Positions 16,578 through 25,942 are shown, counted from the stretch's first letter. The stretch: DNA of 64,000 bases from an uncultured Thermanaerothrix sp. (GCF_938028735.1 NZ_CALIMF010000011.1:1-64000); one strand, 5' to 3'. Notes: generated by a model not told the origin, from the letters alone. Program-made: numbers and translations.

Positions 16578-17183
16578 ATGCGCACAAAATTCCATTACAC
16601 CCTTCCTCTCACCCTAACAGCGCTGATCGCGGCCTGGCAGATCGCGGCAGGGCATCCCGGGAACACATCCCTGGCCATCTGGGCCTACACCTTCGGCTTT
16701 GGCGTCCTCTTAGTGGCCAGCCTGTGGTTAATCCTGATGGGGTTAGAGGTTTTAAGCCATCCTGCTGGGGTGTTAATCTCGGCGCTGATTCCCCTAAGTA
16801 TCTCGCTAGGATTAGTTACCGAATACGCCTTGGCGTTTACTTGGGTCTATCTAGGTTTTGTTCTCGTTGGCTGGCTGGGGATTGCCATAACGCGGTTCAT
16901 GAGAGTACACCCGCCTCTACGTATTGGGGCGGTGGCCTTTACCCATGGGGTAGCCGGGTTTTCCATTGTAGGTTTGCCTCTGGTAGCCCTCTGCCAAGGT
17001 CAGGCTGGGCCCTTTATTCTCGGCGTGAGCGTGGGGGGAGCGGTGATCAGTCTTAGCGGCATGCTCCTGCTTTGGCAGCGCATGGGACGGTTGTGGAGCA
17101 AATGGCGAGATCCCCTATCTGTACTCCCTTGGTCACTGTTGCTTTCAACCTTTTGCCTGGTCATCGGGCTCAATCTGCGCTAG
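16578..17183 (+). CDS. Six-helix membrane protein of the heme-copper-like cluster
   Basis: This is a 201-residue hydrophobic protein with about six helices and little loop sequence. I see no known motif. Single histidines occur in AAGHPGNTS near 26 and FTHGVAGFS near 123. It starts 3 bases after the heme O synthase-like stop, with no strong ribosome binding site, so it probably depends on upstream translation. The tight spacing argues that it belongs to the same complex or pathway as its neighbours. Its function is unknown. Confidence 0.65.
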   Translation: MRTKFHYTLPLTLTALIAAWQIAAGHPGNTSLAIWAYTFGFGVLLVASLWLILMGLEVLSHPAGVLISALIPLSISLGLVTEYALAFTWVYLGFVLVGWLGIAITRFMRVHPPLRIGAVAFTHGVAGFSIVGLPLVALCQGQAGPFILGVSVGGAVISLSGMLLLWQRMGRLWSKWRDPLSVLPWSLLLSTFCLVIGLNLR

Positions 17184-17221
17184 GGCAGATATCCTAAGGT
17201 CATTCTAGAAGGAGGATAAGC

Positions 17222-17926
17222 ATGAAAGCATTTCCCAGATGGATGCGCTATTTGCGGTTTCTGGCCATTCTCATGATGGGAATAACCGCCCTTTTCACCT
17301 TGACCAGTGGCCTGGGCACCAGTTGTGTGGCCATTAACCCAACCGGGTTTGGGCCTAATATGGCCCCGCTAGCCCGCCTTCAGTGGCTGTATATCCTGTT
17401 CGTGGTCATCACCACGCTGATCGGCCTGATGGGAATACGCGCGGTTCTTCTGCTGATCCGCGGGCGTAAAAACGCCTACTCATATACGATGACAGTGTTG
17501 ATCGCGGGCTTAGTCATTGGCGTGATTCACATGATCACCTCACGCGCCCTACGAGGGAAATCCATGCCGGTTGATGCGGTTGTTGGTGTCACTGCCCTCA
17601 CTCTCATTCTCTTTTTGCTCTTCCTCCTGCCCAGGCTACACCCTATGTTTATAAATTCAGAGGGGGAGAGTACAGGCCGTGGGGAGGATCAGATCGCCGC
17701 CTTCACCCTATGGGCCACGGGTATTTTCACATTGACCCTGCCCCACTGGATGGCCGCCACCCACACCTGGGACGGAGTAAATTGGGCTGCCACCTTCCCA
17801 ACCCTGACGCTTCTAGCGGGGGTAGGACAAATTGGGCTCGGGATTTACTGGCTGTTGAGACGGCGGCAAGTTCGTGTTCGCCTCCTTTTCCCACGCTATC
17901 AGCCTAAACCCTCCTTGCGCCACTAA
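17222..17926 (+). CDS. Membrane protein, last gene of the heme-copper-like cluster
   Basis: This 234-residue protein has about six helices and a basic C-terminus. No family is recognised. Conserved-looking features are TSGLGTSCVAINPTGFGPNM after helix 1, VIHMITSRALRGK near 100, and LPHWMAATHTWDGVNW near 180, which places histidines and tryptophans at an outer loop. The ribosome binding site AAGGAGG is strong. A terminator follows at 17949-17994, closing the unit that starts near 13222. Confidence 0.65.
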   Translation: MKAFPRWMRYLRFLAILMMGITALFTLTSGLGTSCVAINPTGFGPNMAPLARLQWLYILFVVITTLIGLMGIRAVLLLIRGRKNAYSYTMTVLIAGLVIGVIHMITSRALRGKSMPVDAVVGVTALTLILFLLFLLPRLHPMFINSEGESTGRGEDQIAAFTLWATGIFTLTLPHWMAATHTWDGVNWAATFPTLTLLAGVGQIGLGIYWLLRRRQVRVRLLFPRYQPKPSLRH

Positions 17927-17948
17927 TCCATTCCGTTGCAGAATCCCC

Positions 17949-17994
17949 CTGGCCCTGTCACCCTCTCCCGTGGCAGGGCCAGAGGCGTTTTTTT
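17949..17994 (+). terminator. Strong intrinsic terminator closing the heme-copper-like unit
   Basis: CTGGCCCTG (17949-17957) pairs with CAGGGCCAG (17974-17982), and CAC/GTG pairing extends it inside. Seven T residues follow at 17988-17994. Confidence 0.85.
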
Positions 17995-18083
17995 AGATCC
18001 CCACAACGTGTGGGTCGTGTGGGTAACCAAGGCCGCTATCGCAGTGGAGAAAACAACCCAACGGGAATTTTTCTCCACCAAAC

Positions 18084-18134
18084 TATACAAAATACTCTTT
18101 ACAAAGTTTATACAATATGCTAAACTATGTACAA
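18084..18134 (+). promoter_or_regulatory. Promoter and CarH-type operator repeats, first carH-like gene
   Basis: Four copies of a TnTACAA core occur at 18084, 18098, 18109 and 18128. Those at 18098 and 18109 are in direct 11-bp register. A promoter TTTACA (18098-18103) - 17 bases - TAAACT (18121-18126) runs through them, so a protein bound there would cover the -35 box. CarH proteins are known to bind tandem direct repeats over the -35 element and release them in light. Autoregulation by the adjacent CarH-like proteins is inferred. Confidence 0.55.
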
Positions 18135-18170
18135 CAATCCATTGGGTTGGCGCTAAAGGAGCGAGATGCA

Positions 18171-19136
18171 ATGCCCACAATACTAGAACTTTCCGACGAA
18201 CCCAAGTACACCATCAAGGCCGTAAGTGCCCAAACCGGCGTCCGTCCGGTAACGCTGCGCGCCTGGGAGCGACGGCACGATGTGCTCACCCCCCATCGCT
18301 CTGAAAATCGTTACCGCCTTTACTCTGATCGCGATGTAGCCATCTTGCGCTGGCTCAAAGATCGCACCGACAACGGCGTGAGCATCAGCGAGGCAGTGAC
18401 TGAACTACGTCAGATGATCCGCAACGGCTTGTGGCCTGAAGTTATCCCCGTCACGCCCCAAGCGCCTACTCAGCCCGCGGCGGTGGCGCCCGAGATCTAT
18501 GCCCAGCAACTTTACAAAGCCCTGATCCGACACGACGAAGCCCGCGCCAGTGAGATTCTGCGTGAAGCCATGAGCAGTTACCCTCTGCGCCCTCTGTTTG
18601 AACAGGTGCTGATCCCCTGCCTAGTCCAGATTGGGGAAGCGTGGTATCGGGGGGATATTCGCATTACCACCGAGCATTTTGCTAGCGCTTTTTTGCGTGG
18701 TAAATTACTGACCCTGTTCCAGACCTATCCGGTGCGGCGGGGTAGCCCCTTTATTCTGGTTGGCGGTGCGCCTTACGAACAACACGAACTCGGCGCGCTG
18801 ATGCTGGCCATCCTGTTGCGCAGCGAAGGGTATCGCGTGGAGTATCTGGGGCCGGATATCCCGCTGGAGGACTTGGTAGACTATGCGCGTGAAGAACGCC
18901 CGACCCTGATCATCCTGACAGCCACCTCTGAGGAATCTGCCCTGGCCATGCGCCGCCTGAAGGAGAAGTTATCCCGCCTTCGCCCAGCGCCGCTATTTGG
19001 CTATGGGGGCGCAGCCTTCCTCAATAAACCTGATCTAATCCAGCGCGTACCGGGCATTTTCCTGGGCAAAACCCTTTCAGAGGGGACAGATAAGATTCGT
19101 GACTTATTGAGCACATCCGCGCGGACCACTCGTTAG
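18171..19136 (+). CDS. CarH-like MerR-type AdoCbl photoreceptor repressor 1
   Basis: The N-terminal MerR helix-turn-helix (about 12-80, YTIKAVSAQTGVRPVTLRAWERR) is followed by a four-helix cobalamin-binding cap and a Rossmann B12 domain. The light-sensing W-x9-E-H motif of CarH is complete (W158, E168, H169). The base-on histidine is in EQHELG (H205), where CarH places its lower axial ligand. In known members the adenosylcobalamin-bound tetramer represses carotenoid genes in the dark and light breaks it apart. The ATG at 18171 has AAAGGAG 9 bases upstream; an in-frame ATG at 18117 would lie inside the promoter. A second copy follows directly. Confidence 0.9.
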   Translation: MPTILELSDEPKYTIKAVSAQTGVRPVTLRAWERRHDVLTPHRSENRYRLYSDRDVAILRWLKDRTDNGVSISEAVTELRQMIRNGLWPEVIPVTPQAPTQPAAVAPEIYAQQLYKALIRHDEARASEILREAMSSYPLRPLFEQVLIPCLVQIGEAWYRGDIRITTEHFASAFLRGKLLTLFQTYPVRRGSPFILVGGAPYEQHELGALMLAILLRSEGYRVEYLGPDIPLEDLVDYAREERPTLIILTATSEESALAMRRLKEKLSRLRPAPLFGYGGAAFLNKPDLIQRVPGIFLGKTLSEGTDKIRDLLSTSARTTR

Positions 19137-19162
19137 ACACGCCGGGCATAAGCATGCAGGCT

Positions 19163-19184
19163 TGTACAAAGTAGGTACAAGGGG
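19163..19184 (+). promoter_or_regulatory. Tandem 11-bp repeats before the second carH-like gene
   Basis: TGTACAAAGTA (19163-19173) is followed at once by GGTACAAGGGG (19174-19184), sharing a GTACAA core in 11-bp register. The core matches the repeats before the first carH-like gene. I could not place a convincing -10/-35 pair here. Confidence 0.5.
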
Positions 19185-19233
19185 TGTGTTTCATGATAAG
19201 ATTTGATTACATTTACTGTCTATAAAGGTAGAA

Positions 19234-20217
19234 TTGCGATATAAAAACCGGATGGATAAACCCGAGTTATCTCACGATCCGCACGCACCCGTCTATAACA
19301 TCAAAGCGGTCTCACGTTTGGTGGGATTGCCCTCGGTTACCCTGCGTGCGTGGGAACGTCGCTACGGCCTTCCCCGCCCCCGCCGTGGTCACCAGGGTTA
19401 TCGTCTTTATTCCGAATACGACCTTCACCTACTGCGCTGGCTCAAGCAACAAGTGGACACCGGGATCAGTATTGGGCGGGCGGTGGAGTACTGGCACGAG
19501 TTACGTTCCATGGGCCGCGATCCAGTAGCCGAGCAAACGCGCTTTTCCCCAACTGCACAGCCCATTTCTCCTAACCATTTAGCGCGCGATCTCTACGCGG
19601 CGCTGACCCACTTCGACGAAGAAGCCGCTGCCGAAGTCCTACGCCGCGCCTCGGCGCTCTACACTATTGACCAAGTGCTGACCGAAGTTGTGCAACCCAT
19701 GCTGGTAGAAATTGGTGAGGCTTGGCATCGCGGAGAGTTACCGATCGCCGTGGAGCATTTTGCTACCCAATTTTGCCTCCAGCATCTGATGAGCCTGTTG
19801 GCTGCCTCTGCACCGCCCCGCCACCCTGGGATCATTGTCGCCGCCTGCGCTCCGGGCGAGACCCACCAAATTGGTTTGCTCATGCTGGTGGTAATGTTGC
19901 GCTGGCGCGGTTGGGATGTGAAGTATTTGGGGCAAGATCTGAAACTGGAGGGCATGGCCGAGGCACTGGGGCCGCTCAAGCCGCGCCTGTTGCTCTTCTC
20001 TGCCACTCGCCCAGAAATTGCCCTCAATCTCTTGGATCTGCCCACGGCTCTCGCGGCGTTCCCCGATCCCAAGCCTTGGGTGGTGTTGGGTGGTCAAGCC
20101 TTTGAAGGCCTGCGCCTACCCAAAACGATTCCCGCTGTGTATCTGCAGGCTCCCCTCCTTGAAACAGTAACGCTGATTGAACGTTTGATGCAAGAACACA
20201 CCCCTAAAACCTCTTGA
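19234..20217 (+). CDS. CarH-like MerR-type AdoCbl photoreceptor repressor 2
   Basis: This is a paralogue of the preceding gene with the same plan. The MerR domain spans about 21-90 (YNIKAVSRLVGLPSVTLRAWERRYG), then a helical cap with W164-x9-E174-H175, then a B12-binding domain with ETHQIG and the putative axial ligand H211. All the residues expected for light-responsive adenosylcobalamin binding are therefore present. The start given is a TTG with AAAGG 5 bases upstream; the ATG at 19252 is the alternative. It is followed 9 bases later by an MFS transporter and then the carotenoid genes. Confidence 0.9.
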   Translation: MRYKNRMDKPELSHDPHAPVYNIKAVSRLVGLPSVTLRAWERRYGLPRPRRGHQGYRLYSEYDLHLLRWLKQQVDTGISIGRAVEYWHELRSMGRDPVAEQTRFSPTAQPISPNHLARDLYAALTHFDEEAAAEVLRRASALYTIDQVLTEVVQPMLVEIGEAWHRGELPIAVEHFATQFCLQHLMSLLAASAPPRHPGIIVAACAPGETHQIGLLMLVVMLRWRGWDVKYLGQDLKLEGMAEALGPLKPRLLLFSATRPEIALNLLDLPTALAAFPDPKPWVVLGGQAFEGLRLPKTIPAVYLQAPLLETVTLIERLMQEHTPKTS

Positions 20218-20226
20218 AGGTGACCT

Positions 20227-21441
20227 ATGTTACAGAACAACCGACGTCTTTTTTCAATTTTCCTGATCGTTTTTATTGATTTGCTGGGTTTTGGACTGAT
20301 TTTGCCGCTCTTACCCTATTACGCCGAAACCTTTGGCGCCACCGATTTTCAGGTGGGCCTTTTGGTGGCCATCTACGCGGCGGCACAGTTCATCGCCACT
20401 CCTATTCTGGGGCGACTTTCTGACCGCGTAGGGCGGCGACCAGTACTGCTGATTAGCATCGCCGGCAACCTAGCCGGGTTTATCATTTTGGCCCTGGCGC
20501 GCTCACTAGAAGTGCTGTTCCTGGCGCGTGTTCTGGCCGGCTTCACCGGGGGAAACATCAGCGTTGCCCAGGCCTATATCAGCGATGTCACTGATGCCCG
20601 CAGCCGGGCCCGTGGCCTGGGGCTAATTGGGGCTGCCTTTGGGCTGGGATTTATCATCGGCCCAGCTTTAGGAGGGTTCCTATCGCAGTGGGGCTTTGCG
20701 GTACCAGCGCTGAGTGCGGCTGCCCTCTCCCTGCTGAACCTCATCCTGGTAGTGGCTTGGTTGCCCGAATCTCTCACCCTGCAAGCCCGTCAGGATGCCC
20801 GCGAACGCCCGCCGCTGACATTGCAAGCCATGCTGGAGGCCCTGCGCAAGCCCTTGGTGGGGCCTTTATTGCATACTCGCTTTTTCTTTGCACTGGCATT
20901 TTCCATGTTCCAAACCATCTTCTCGCTTTACGCCCTGCGCCGCTTCAACTTGGGTGCACGTGAGACGGGCTACATTTTGGCTTATGTGGGGTTGCTTTCG
21001 GTTTTGGTCCAAGGGGTGGTGGTTGGTAAACTGACCCAACGTTTTGAGGAACGCACCCTCATTCTAATCTCTACGGCTCTAATGGCCCTCTCTTTACTGG
21101 GATGGGCATTGGCACCCAGTGTGACAGTTCTTTTGCTTATCTTGGCGCCAACGGCCCTCAGCGGGGGAGTGCTCAATACAGTCATTAATAGCGCCATCAG
21201 CAAAGTGGTTCAACCCGTTGAAGTCGGTGGCACGTTGGGGATTGCCTCCGCATTGGAAGCCCTGACGCGCATTATCGCTCCAGCCGTGGGTAGCCTCCTG
21301 CTGGCCAACCTGGGGACATGGGCACCGGGTGTATTTAGTGGCTTGCTGTTGGTGTGGCTCACCACTTACGTCTGGCGTTTTGTCTACCACGTACAACCGC
21401 TGGTGCAGCCGGCGACCGTTGGGCTGGAAAAGGTCTCTTAG
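20227..21441 (+). CDS. MFS transporter, TetA/DHA-like
   Basis: A 404-residue, 12-helix major facilitator protein. The cytoplasmic loop motif A reads GRLSDRVGRRPVLL at about 61-74. The first helix begins LIVFIDLLGFGLILPLLPYYAE, typical of the TetA-like proton/drug antiporters. The GxGxxGPxxGG pattern in helix 5 (GLGFIIGPALGG) supports an exporter. The substrate is unknown. It lies between the CarH-like regulators and the carotenoid genes, so light-dependent expression is plausible. An AAGGTG site precedes the ATG. Confidence 0.88.
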   Translation: MLQNNRRLFSIFLIVFIDLLGFGLILPLLPYYAETFGATDFQVGLLVAIYAAAQFIATPILGRLSDRVGRRPVLLISIAGNLAGFIILALARSLEVLFLARVLAGFTGGNISVAQAYISDVTDARSRARGLGLIGAAFGLGFIIGPALGGFLSQWGFAVPALSAAALSLLNLILVVAWLPESLTLQARQDARERPPLTLQAMLEALRKPLVGPLLHTRFFFALAFSMFQTIFSLYALRRFNLGARETGYILAYVGLLSVLVQGVVVGKLTQRFEERTLILISTALMALSLLGWALAPSVTVLLLILAPTALSGGVLNTVINSAISKVVQPVEVGGTLGIASALEALTRIIAPAVGSLLLANLGTWAPGVFSGLLLVWLTTYVWRFVYHVQPLVQPATVGLEKVS

Positions 21442-21465
21442 GTTGAAGCGTCTCTCGAACTAAAG

Positions 21466-21915
21466 ATGCCCGAATTTCGTACACGCTACATTGTGAAAGC
21501 GCCATTGGCGGCCGTAGCCGATTTCCACTGGCAAGAGCAGGCCTTAGCACGGCTCACCCCGCCCCCTTTGCGGTTGGAGGTGCTCATGCGCGAGCCGCTG
21601 GCCGAAGGATCACGCTTGCGGTTCCGCCTGCAATTGGGGCCTTTGACAGTTAGGTGGGAAGCCCGCCATATTGACGTGGACCCCCAACGGGGATTTACCG
21701 ATGAACAGGTGGAGGGGCCACTGTTGACTTGGCGACACCGGCACGCTTTCCTTCCTCTGGCCGATGGTCACACCCTGATCGAGGAAGAGGTAAGCTACAC
21801 CTACAAAACCGGCTGGCGCCACGCGTGGACACGGGTGGTTTTTGCCCCTCTTGGATTGCGTTTTTTGTTTGCCTACCGTCGCTGGGCGATGAAGCAGGCG
21901 TTGGAACGGAGGTGA
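21466..21915 (+). CDS. SRPBCC (START-like) domain protein
   Basis: The 149-residue product matches the polyketide cyclase/ligand-binding SRPBCC pattern. It has an initial strand RYIVKAPLAAVADFHW, a central L-x-F-x-L-x-L-G-P-L strand pair, a W-R-H-R-H-A-F strand, TLIEEEVSYTYKTGW, and a long C-terminal helix ending FAYRRWAMKQALERR. Such domains hold hydrophobic ligands. The start is 24 bases after the MFS gene and its stop is 10 bases from the next ATG, so it belongs to the carotenoid operon. A role in handling carotenoid or isoprenoid intermediates is inference. Confidence 0.75.
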   Translation: MPEFRTRYIVKAPLAAVADFHWQEQALARLTPPPLRLEVLMREPLAEGSRLRFRLQLGPLTVRWEARHIDVDPQRGFTDEQVEGPLLTWRHRHAFLPLADGHTLIEEEVSYTYKTGWRHAWTRVVFAPLGLRFLFAYRRWAMKQALERR

Positions 21916-21925
21916 GGAACAATCC

Positions 21926-23413
21926 ATGAAAGGGGGAGTAAGGCGATCCAAAGAATCGCGTACAGTTCTCATTATAGGCGCAGGAATGGGGGGGTTGACG
22001 GCAGCAGCGCTGCTCCTTAAGGCAGGCTGGCGGGTGATTGTATTAGAAGCCCAAACCTACCCTGGAGGCTGTGCGGGAACGTTTTTTCACCGCGGTTATC
22101 GCTTTGATGCTGGAGCAACATTGGCAGGCGGTTTTGATCTCACCGGTCCGCACACTCGCCTGGCCCAAACCCTGGGGCTGACCTGGCCGGTGGAAGACGT
22201 GGACCCCGCATGGGTGGTTCATCTTGACGGGCACCAGATCTACCAGTGGACAACGCGTGAAGCGTGGCGCGAGGAACGGGTGCGTTACTTCGCAAAGGAA
22301 GAGCCGTTTTGGCAAACCCAAGAACGTGTGGCCGAGGTAGCCTGGGCGATCTCTCAGCGCTATTTTCCGTGGCCACCTCTAAATCTTAGCGATTTACTTG
22401 CCCTTGCGGGCACAGTTACCCCTGCGGTTATTGGAATGGCGCCGTTGGCTTTCAGGTCGGTGGCGGATCTCTTACCCCGTTCAGCTTCCCCTCGGCTGCG
22501 TACTTTTGTCGATGCCCAGTTGCTCATCTCCGCCCAAACAACGGCGGGATTTGCCAATGCGCTGTACGGTAGCGCGGCACTCGACCTCCCGCGGCGCGGG
22601 GTACGCTATGTGCGTGGTGGAATGGGGGAGTTAGCCAAAACACTGGTAGCCTGGATTCATGCCCACGGCGGCGAGGTACACTATCGCCATCCCATTGAGG
22701 CTGTAGTGGTGCGGCGGGGGCGTGCCGTCGCGGTGGTGACGAAAGCGGGGGCGACGTTTGAAGCCGATCTTATTCTGGCCAATATGACCCCATGGTCATT
22801 GAGTCACCTGCTTAACGGGGAGATGCCAGTCAGTTTGCGCCGAGATGTACGGCGACGTTCACCCACCTGGGGGGCATTCACTCTGTATGTAGGGGTGCGC
22901 GCCGAGGCCTTGCCATCTACCGTCCCCACTCATCATCAGGTCATTCTTGATCCCAGCGCGCCGTTAGGCGAGGGTAATTCGGTGTTTATCTCTATTTCGC
23001 CGGTTGAAGATCCCACCCGCGCGCCAGCCGGTATGCGCGCGATCACACTCTCTACCCACACAGCAGTGGCGCCGTGGTGGCAACTCGACCCCGAAGCCTA
23101 CTTGCAGCGGCGGGAGGTCTATACCCAGCGCCTGTTGGAGGCCCTCGAAGCGGTTTTTCCGGGGATAAAAACGGCGCTTCACCTTTGCCTACCGGCCACC
23201 CCCCGCACCTTTGCCTTTTATACTCGCCGCTGGCAGGGCATGGTGGGAGGGTTTCCACAGACCTCACTTTGGCGAGCGCGTGGGCCGCAAACGGGTATCC
23301 CGAACCTGTGGTTGGTAGGTGATTCTGTCTTCCCCGGTCAATCTACGGCGGGAGTGATCCTGGGTGCGGCACGGGTAGTGGCACACCTGCTGGGACAACC
23401 CATCCTGGTTTAG
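21926..23413 (+). CDS. CrtI-family FAD oxidoreductase (carotenoid desaturase/isomerase-like)
   Basis: A 495-residue flavoprotein with the dinucleotide-binding [13 protein letters not shown] at 18-30 and the following acidic strand end [11 protein letters not shown]. The C-terminal FAD segment reads [22 protein letters not shown]. The set of motifs places it in the CrtI/CrtISO/CrtD amine-oxidoreductase group. It is not the ordinary phytoene desaturase, since a better crtI lies next to it. A second desaturase, a 3,4-desaturase or a cis-trans isomerase is likely. GGAGGTGAGGAAC precedes the ATG. Confidence 0.82.
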   Translation: MKGGVRRSKESRTVLIIGAGMGGLTAAALLLKAGWRVIVLEAQTYPGGCAGTFFHRGYRFDAGATLAGGFDLTGPHTRLAQTLGLTWPVEDVDPAWVVHLDGHQIYQWTTREAWREERVRYFAKEEPFWQTQERVAEVAWAISQRYFPWPPLNLSDLLALAGTVTPAVIGMAPLAFRSVADLLPRSASPRLRTFVDAQLLISAQTTAGFANALYGSAALDLPRRGVRYVRGGMGELAKTLVAWIHAHGGEVHYRHPIEAVVVRRGRAVAVVTKAGATFEADLILANMTPWSLSHLLNGEMPVSLRRDVRRRSPTWGAFTLYVGVRAEALPSTVPTHHQVILDPSAPLGEGNSVFISISPVEDPTRAPAGMRAITLSTHTAVAPWWQLDPEAYLQRREVYTQRLLEALEAVFPGIKTALHLCLPATPRTFAFYTRRWQGMVGGFPQTSLWRARGPQTGIPNLWLVGDSVFPGQSTAGVILGAARVVAHLLGQPILV

Positions 23414-23502
23414 GCTGGAACTCGACAAACCCTTTACGCACTGCAGGCAGCACTCTAAGCCTATGCTATAGTTTAAGCAACTACATCACGGAGGTGGATG
23501 CT

Positions 23503-24996
23503 ATGTCAAAAAACGTCATTGTCATCGGATCGGGCTTTGGGGGGCTGGCAGTGGCCATCCGCTTGGCTGCGCGGGGGTTTAAGGTTACCATCCTGGAAAA
23601 GCGGGATAAACCTGGCGGGCGGGCTTATGTCTATGAATTAGATGGCTTCAAATTTGATGGCGGCCCTACCGTCATTACGGCGCCGTTTTTATTCGATGAG
23701 TTGTTCGAACTAGCCGGGCGCAAACGCGAGGACTACGTGACCTTTGTGCCGGTTAATCCGTTTTACCGTATTTTTGACGCCGAGGGGCGCTCGTTTGAAT
23801 ATAACAACCAGTCTGAGTTAATCTTTTCCCAAATTGAAAAGTGGAATCCAGCCGATAAAGAGGGGTATCGGCGCTTTCTGGAAAGCACCCGCCCTATCTT
23901 TGAGAAGGGTTTTCTGCAATTGGCCGATAAACCCTTCACCCGCCTGAGCGACATGCTCAAAGTTGCCCCGGACTTGGTGCGACTACGTGCTTACCTAAGT
24001 GTTTATACTTATGTCTCTCAATTTGTGCAAAATGATTTTCTGCGCCAGGTCTTCTCCTTCCACCCTCTCCTGATAGGAGGCAACCCATATGATTCTAGCA
24101 GTATCTACGCCATGATCCATTACCTAGAACGTGAGTGGGGTGTTTACTTCGCCATGGGCGGCACGGGGGCGCTAGTAAACGCGCTGGTGCGCCTGTTTGA
24201 AGAACTGGGCGGACAATTGGTGCTTAATGCGGAGGTGGATCAAATCTTGGTGGACGAACCGCGGCGACGGGTGCGTGGAGTACGGCTAAAGGACGGCACT
24301 ACCCAGGCGGCGGATATTGTGATTTCCAATGCCGATGTGGCGTTTACTTATCGCCATCTCATCCCCGAGGCTTACCGGCGCAAATACACCAACCGCCGTA
24401 TCGAAAAGATGCGCTACAGCATGTCGCTGTTCGTAATCTACTTTGGCACCCGACGGCGCTACTTGGATAGCCGCTTGGCGCACCATAACATCATTTTAGG
24501 CCCGCGCTACAAGGGCCTGTTGGATGACATCTTCCGTCGCAAGGTGCTGGCCGAAGATTTCTCACTCTACCTACACATGCCGACCCTCACCGATCCTTCG
24601 CTGGCTCCAGAAGGACATGAGGCCTTCTACGTCCTTTCCCCCGTGCCACATCTGGGCGGCCAGGTGGATTGGGAACGCACCGCCGAACCTTATAAAAACC
24701 GCATCCTGGAATTCCTGGAGGAAAACTACCTGCCCGGCCTGCGCGAGAACCTGGTGGTAGAGCACTATATCGACCCGCTCCACTTCCGCGATGTGCTCAA
24801 CAGTTATCTTGGCTCTGCCTTCTCAGTGGAACCGATTTTGACCCAATCGGCTTGGTTCCGGCCCCACAATCAATCCGAGGAATTCTCTAATCTCTACTTC
24901 GTAGGCGCTGGCACCCATCCTGGCGCCGGCCTACCGGGCGTGGTGTCTTCCGCGAAAGTAGTTGAAAAACTGATTCTTACCCCAGCCTCCCATTGA
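23503..24996 (+). CDS. crtI: Phytoene desaturase
   Basis: This enzyme introduces conjugated double bonds into phytoene to give lycopene-type carotenoids at the membrane. The 497-residue chain has the FAD fold [17 protein letters not shown] at 9-25, then [15 protein letters not shown] and [17 protein letters not shown], all hallmarks of bacterial CrtI. It closes with the signature [18 protein letters not shown]. The ATG at 23503 has CGGAGG 8 bases upstream; a GTG three codons earlier overlaps that site and is rejected. A TATAGT at 23467-23472 could be a -10 box but lacks a clear -35. crtB follows after 13 bases. Confidence 0.95.
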   Translation: MSKNVIVIGSGFGGLAVAIRLAARGFKVTILEKRDKPGGRAYVYELDGFKFDGGPTVITAPFLFDELFELAGRKREDYVTFVPVNPFYRIFDAEGRSFEYNNQSELIFSQIEKWNPADKEGYRRFLESTRPIFEKGFLQLADKPFTRLSDMLKVAPDLVRLRAYLSVYTYVSQFVQNDFLRQVFSFHPLLIGGNPYDSSSIYAMIHYLEREWGVYFAMGGTGALVNALVRLFEELGGQLVLNAEVDQILVDEPRRRVRGVRLKDGTTQAADIVISNADVAFTYRHLIPEAYRRKYTNRRIEKMRYSMSLFVIYFGTRRRYLDSRLAHHNIILGPRYKGLLDDIFRRKVLAEDFSLYLHMPTLTDPSLAPEGHEAFYVLSPVPHLGGQVDWERTAEPYKNRILEFLEENYLPGLRENLVVEHYIDPLHFRDVLNSYLGSAFSVEPILTQSAWFRPHNQSEEFSNLYFVGAGTHPGAGLPGVVSSAKVVEKLILTPASH

Positions 24997-25009
24997 TTAG
25001 GATTGCACC

Positions 25010-25942
25010 ATGAGCCAGCCTCCTCCCTCTCACCCGCCTGCTCCTATGCGCTTGGCTGAAGCGTTTGCACTGACCGAAGCGGTCATCAAATCACACTCGC
25101 GGACTTTTCACTTTGCCACCGCGTTGTTGCCGCGCCAAGAGCGGCAGGCCATCCACGCTTTGTACGCCTTCTGCCGAGCCACCGACGACCTAGTGGACTC
25201 GCAATGTGCCAGCCTGGATGACCTGGAACGCTGGCGGGCGCAGGTAGCGCTGGAGCCCGAAGAACAACCTAATCCCTTGCTGTTGGCCTGGGGCGTGGTA
25301 CGCCGCACGTATGGGGTGGACCGACGTTACGAACAGGCGTTGATTGATGGGGTGGCCATGGATCTGGCTTACTGCCAATACCCCTCCTGGGAAGACCTAC
25401 GGCTGTATTGTTACCGCGTCGCCTCAACGGTGGGCCTTCTGGCCATCCCCATCATCGGTCTCGCGCCGGGTGCCACTTTTGAGCAAGCCGCCCCTTTCGC
25501 GATTGAACTAGGAATCGCGTTACAACTAACTAATATCCTACGCGATATAGGAGAAGACGCACGCCGGGGGCGGCTTTACCTACCCCAAGAAGACTTGGTG
25601 CGATTTGGCCTCCAGCGCGAGGACATCTTGAATGGCGTGTTGGATGCCCGTTTCGTTGCATTGATGCAGTTTGAGATCGCCCGTGCACGTGATTTATATC
25701 GCCGGGCGCTACCCGGAATCCGTCTTTTGCACCCGCGCGCTCGTCCCGCCGTGGGTGCCGCGGCGTTGCTGTATGCCGCCATTCTAGACGAGATCGAGCG
25801 AATCGGCTACCAAGTGCACACCCGCCGCGCCCACACCTCCACTTGGCGCAAGATTCGCCTGCTGCCTGCCATCCTCATGCAGATCCAACGTCTCCCCCCA
25901 GTGGAAACCGCGCTGCCCTCTGAGTTCACCACCTCTTTTTAA
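25010..25942 (+). CDS. crtB: Phytoene synthase
   Basis: This enzyme condenses two geranylgeranyl diphosphates to phytoene, the first committed carotenoid step. Both Asp-rich metal motifs are present: FCRATDDLVDS (D59, D60, D63) and TNILRDIGEDARRGRLYLP (about 175-193). The chain is 310 residues, near the usual length. A Pro-rich N-terminus of a dozen residues precedes the fold. It is the last gene of the carotenoid locus and is separated from the next gene by about 200 bases in which I see no gene. Confidence 0.95.
   Translation: MSQPPPSHPPAPMRLAEAFALTEAVIKSHSRTFHFATALLPRQERQAIHALYAFCRATDDLVDSQCASLDDLERWRAQVALEPEEQPNPLLLAWGVVRRTYGVDRRYEQALIDGVAMDLAYCQYPSWEDLRLYCYRVASTVGLLAIPIIGLAPGATFEQAAPFAIELGIALQLTNILRDIGEDARRGRLYLPQEDLVRFGLQREDILNGVLDARFVALMQFEIARARDLYRRALPGIRLLHPRARPAVGAAALLYAAILDEIERIGYQVHTRRAHTSTWRKIRLLPAILMQIQRLPPVETALPSEFTTSF

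Noticed and set aside
23433-23472. Separate promoter for crtI (TTTACG...TATAGT)
   Set aside because: The spacer is 28 bases, far too long; at normal spacing no -35 box is seen.
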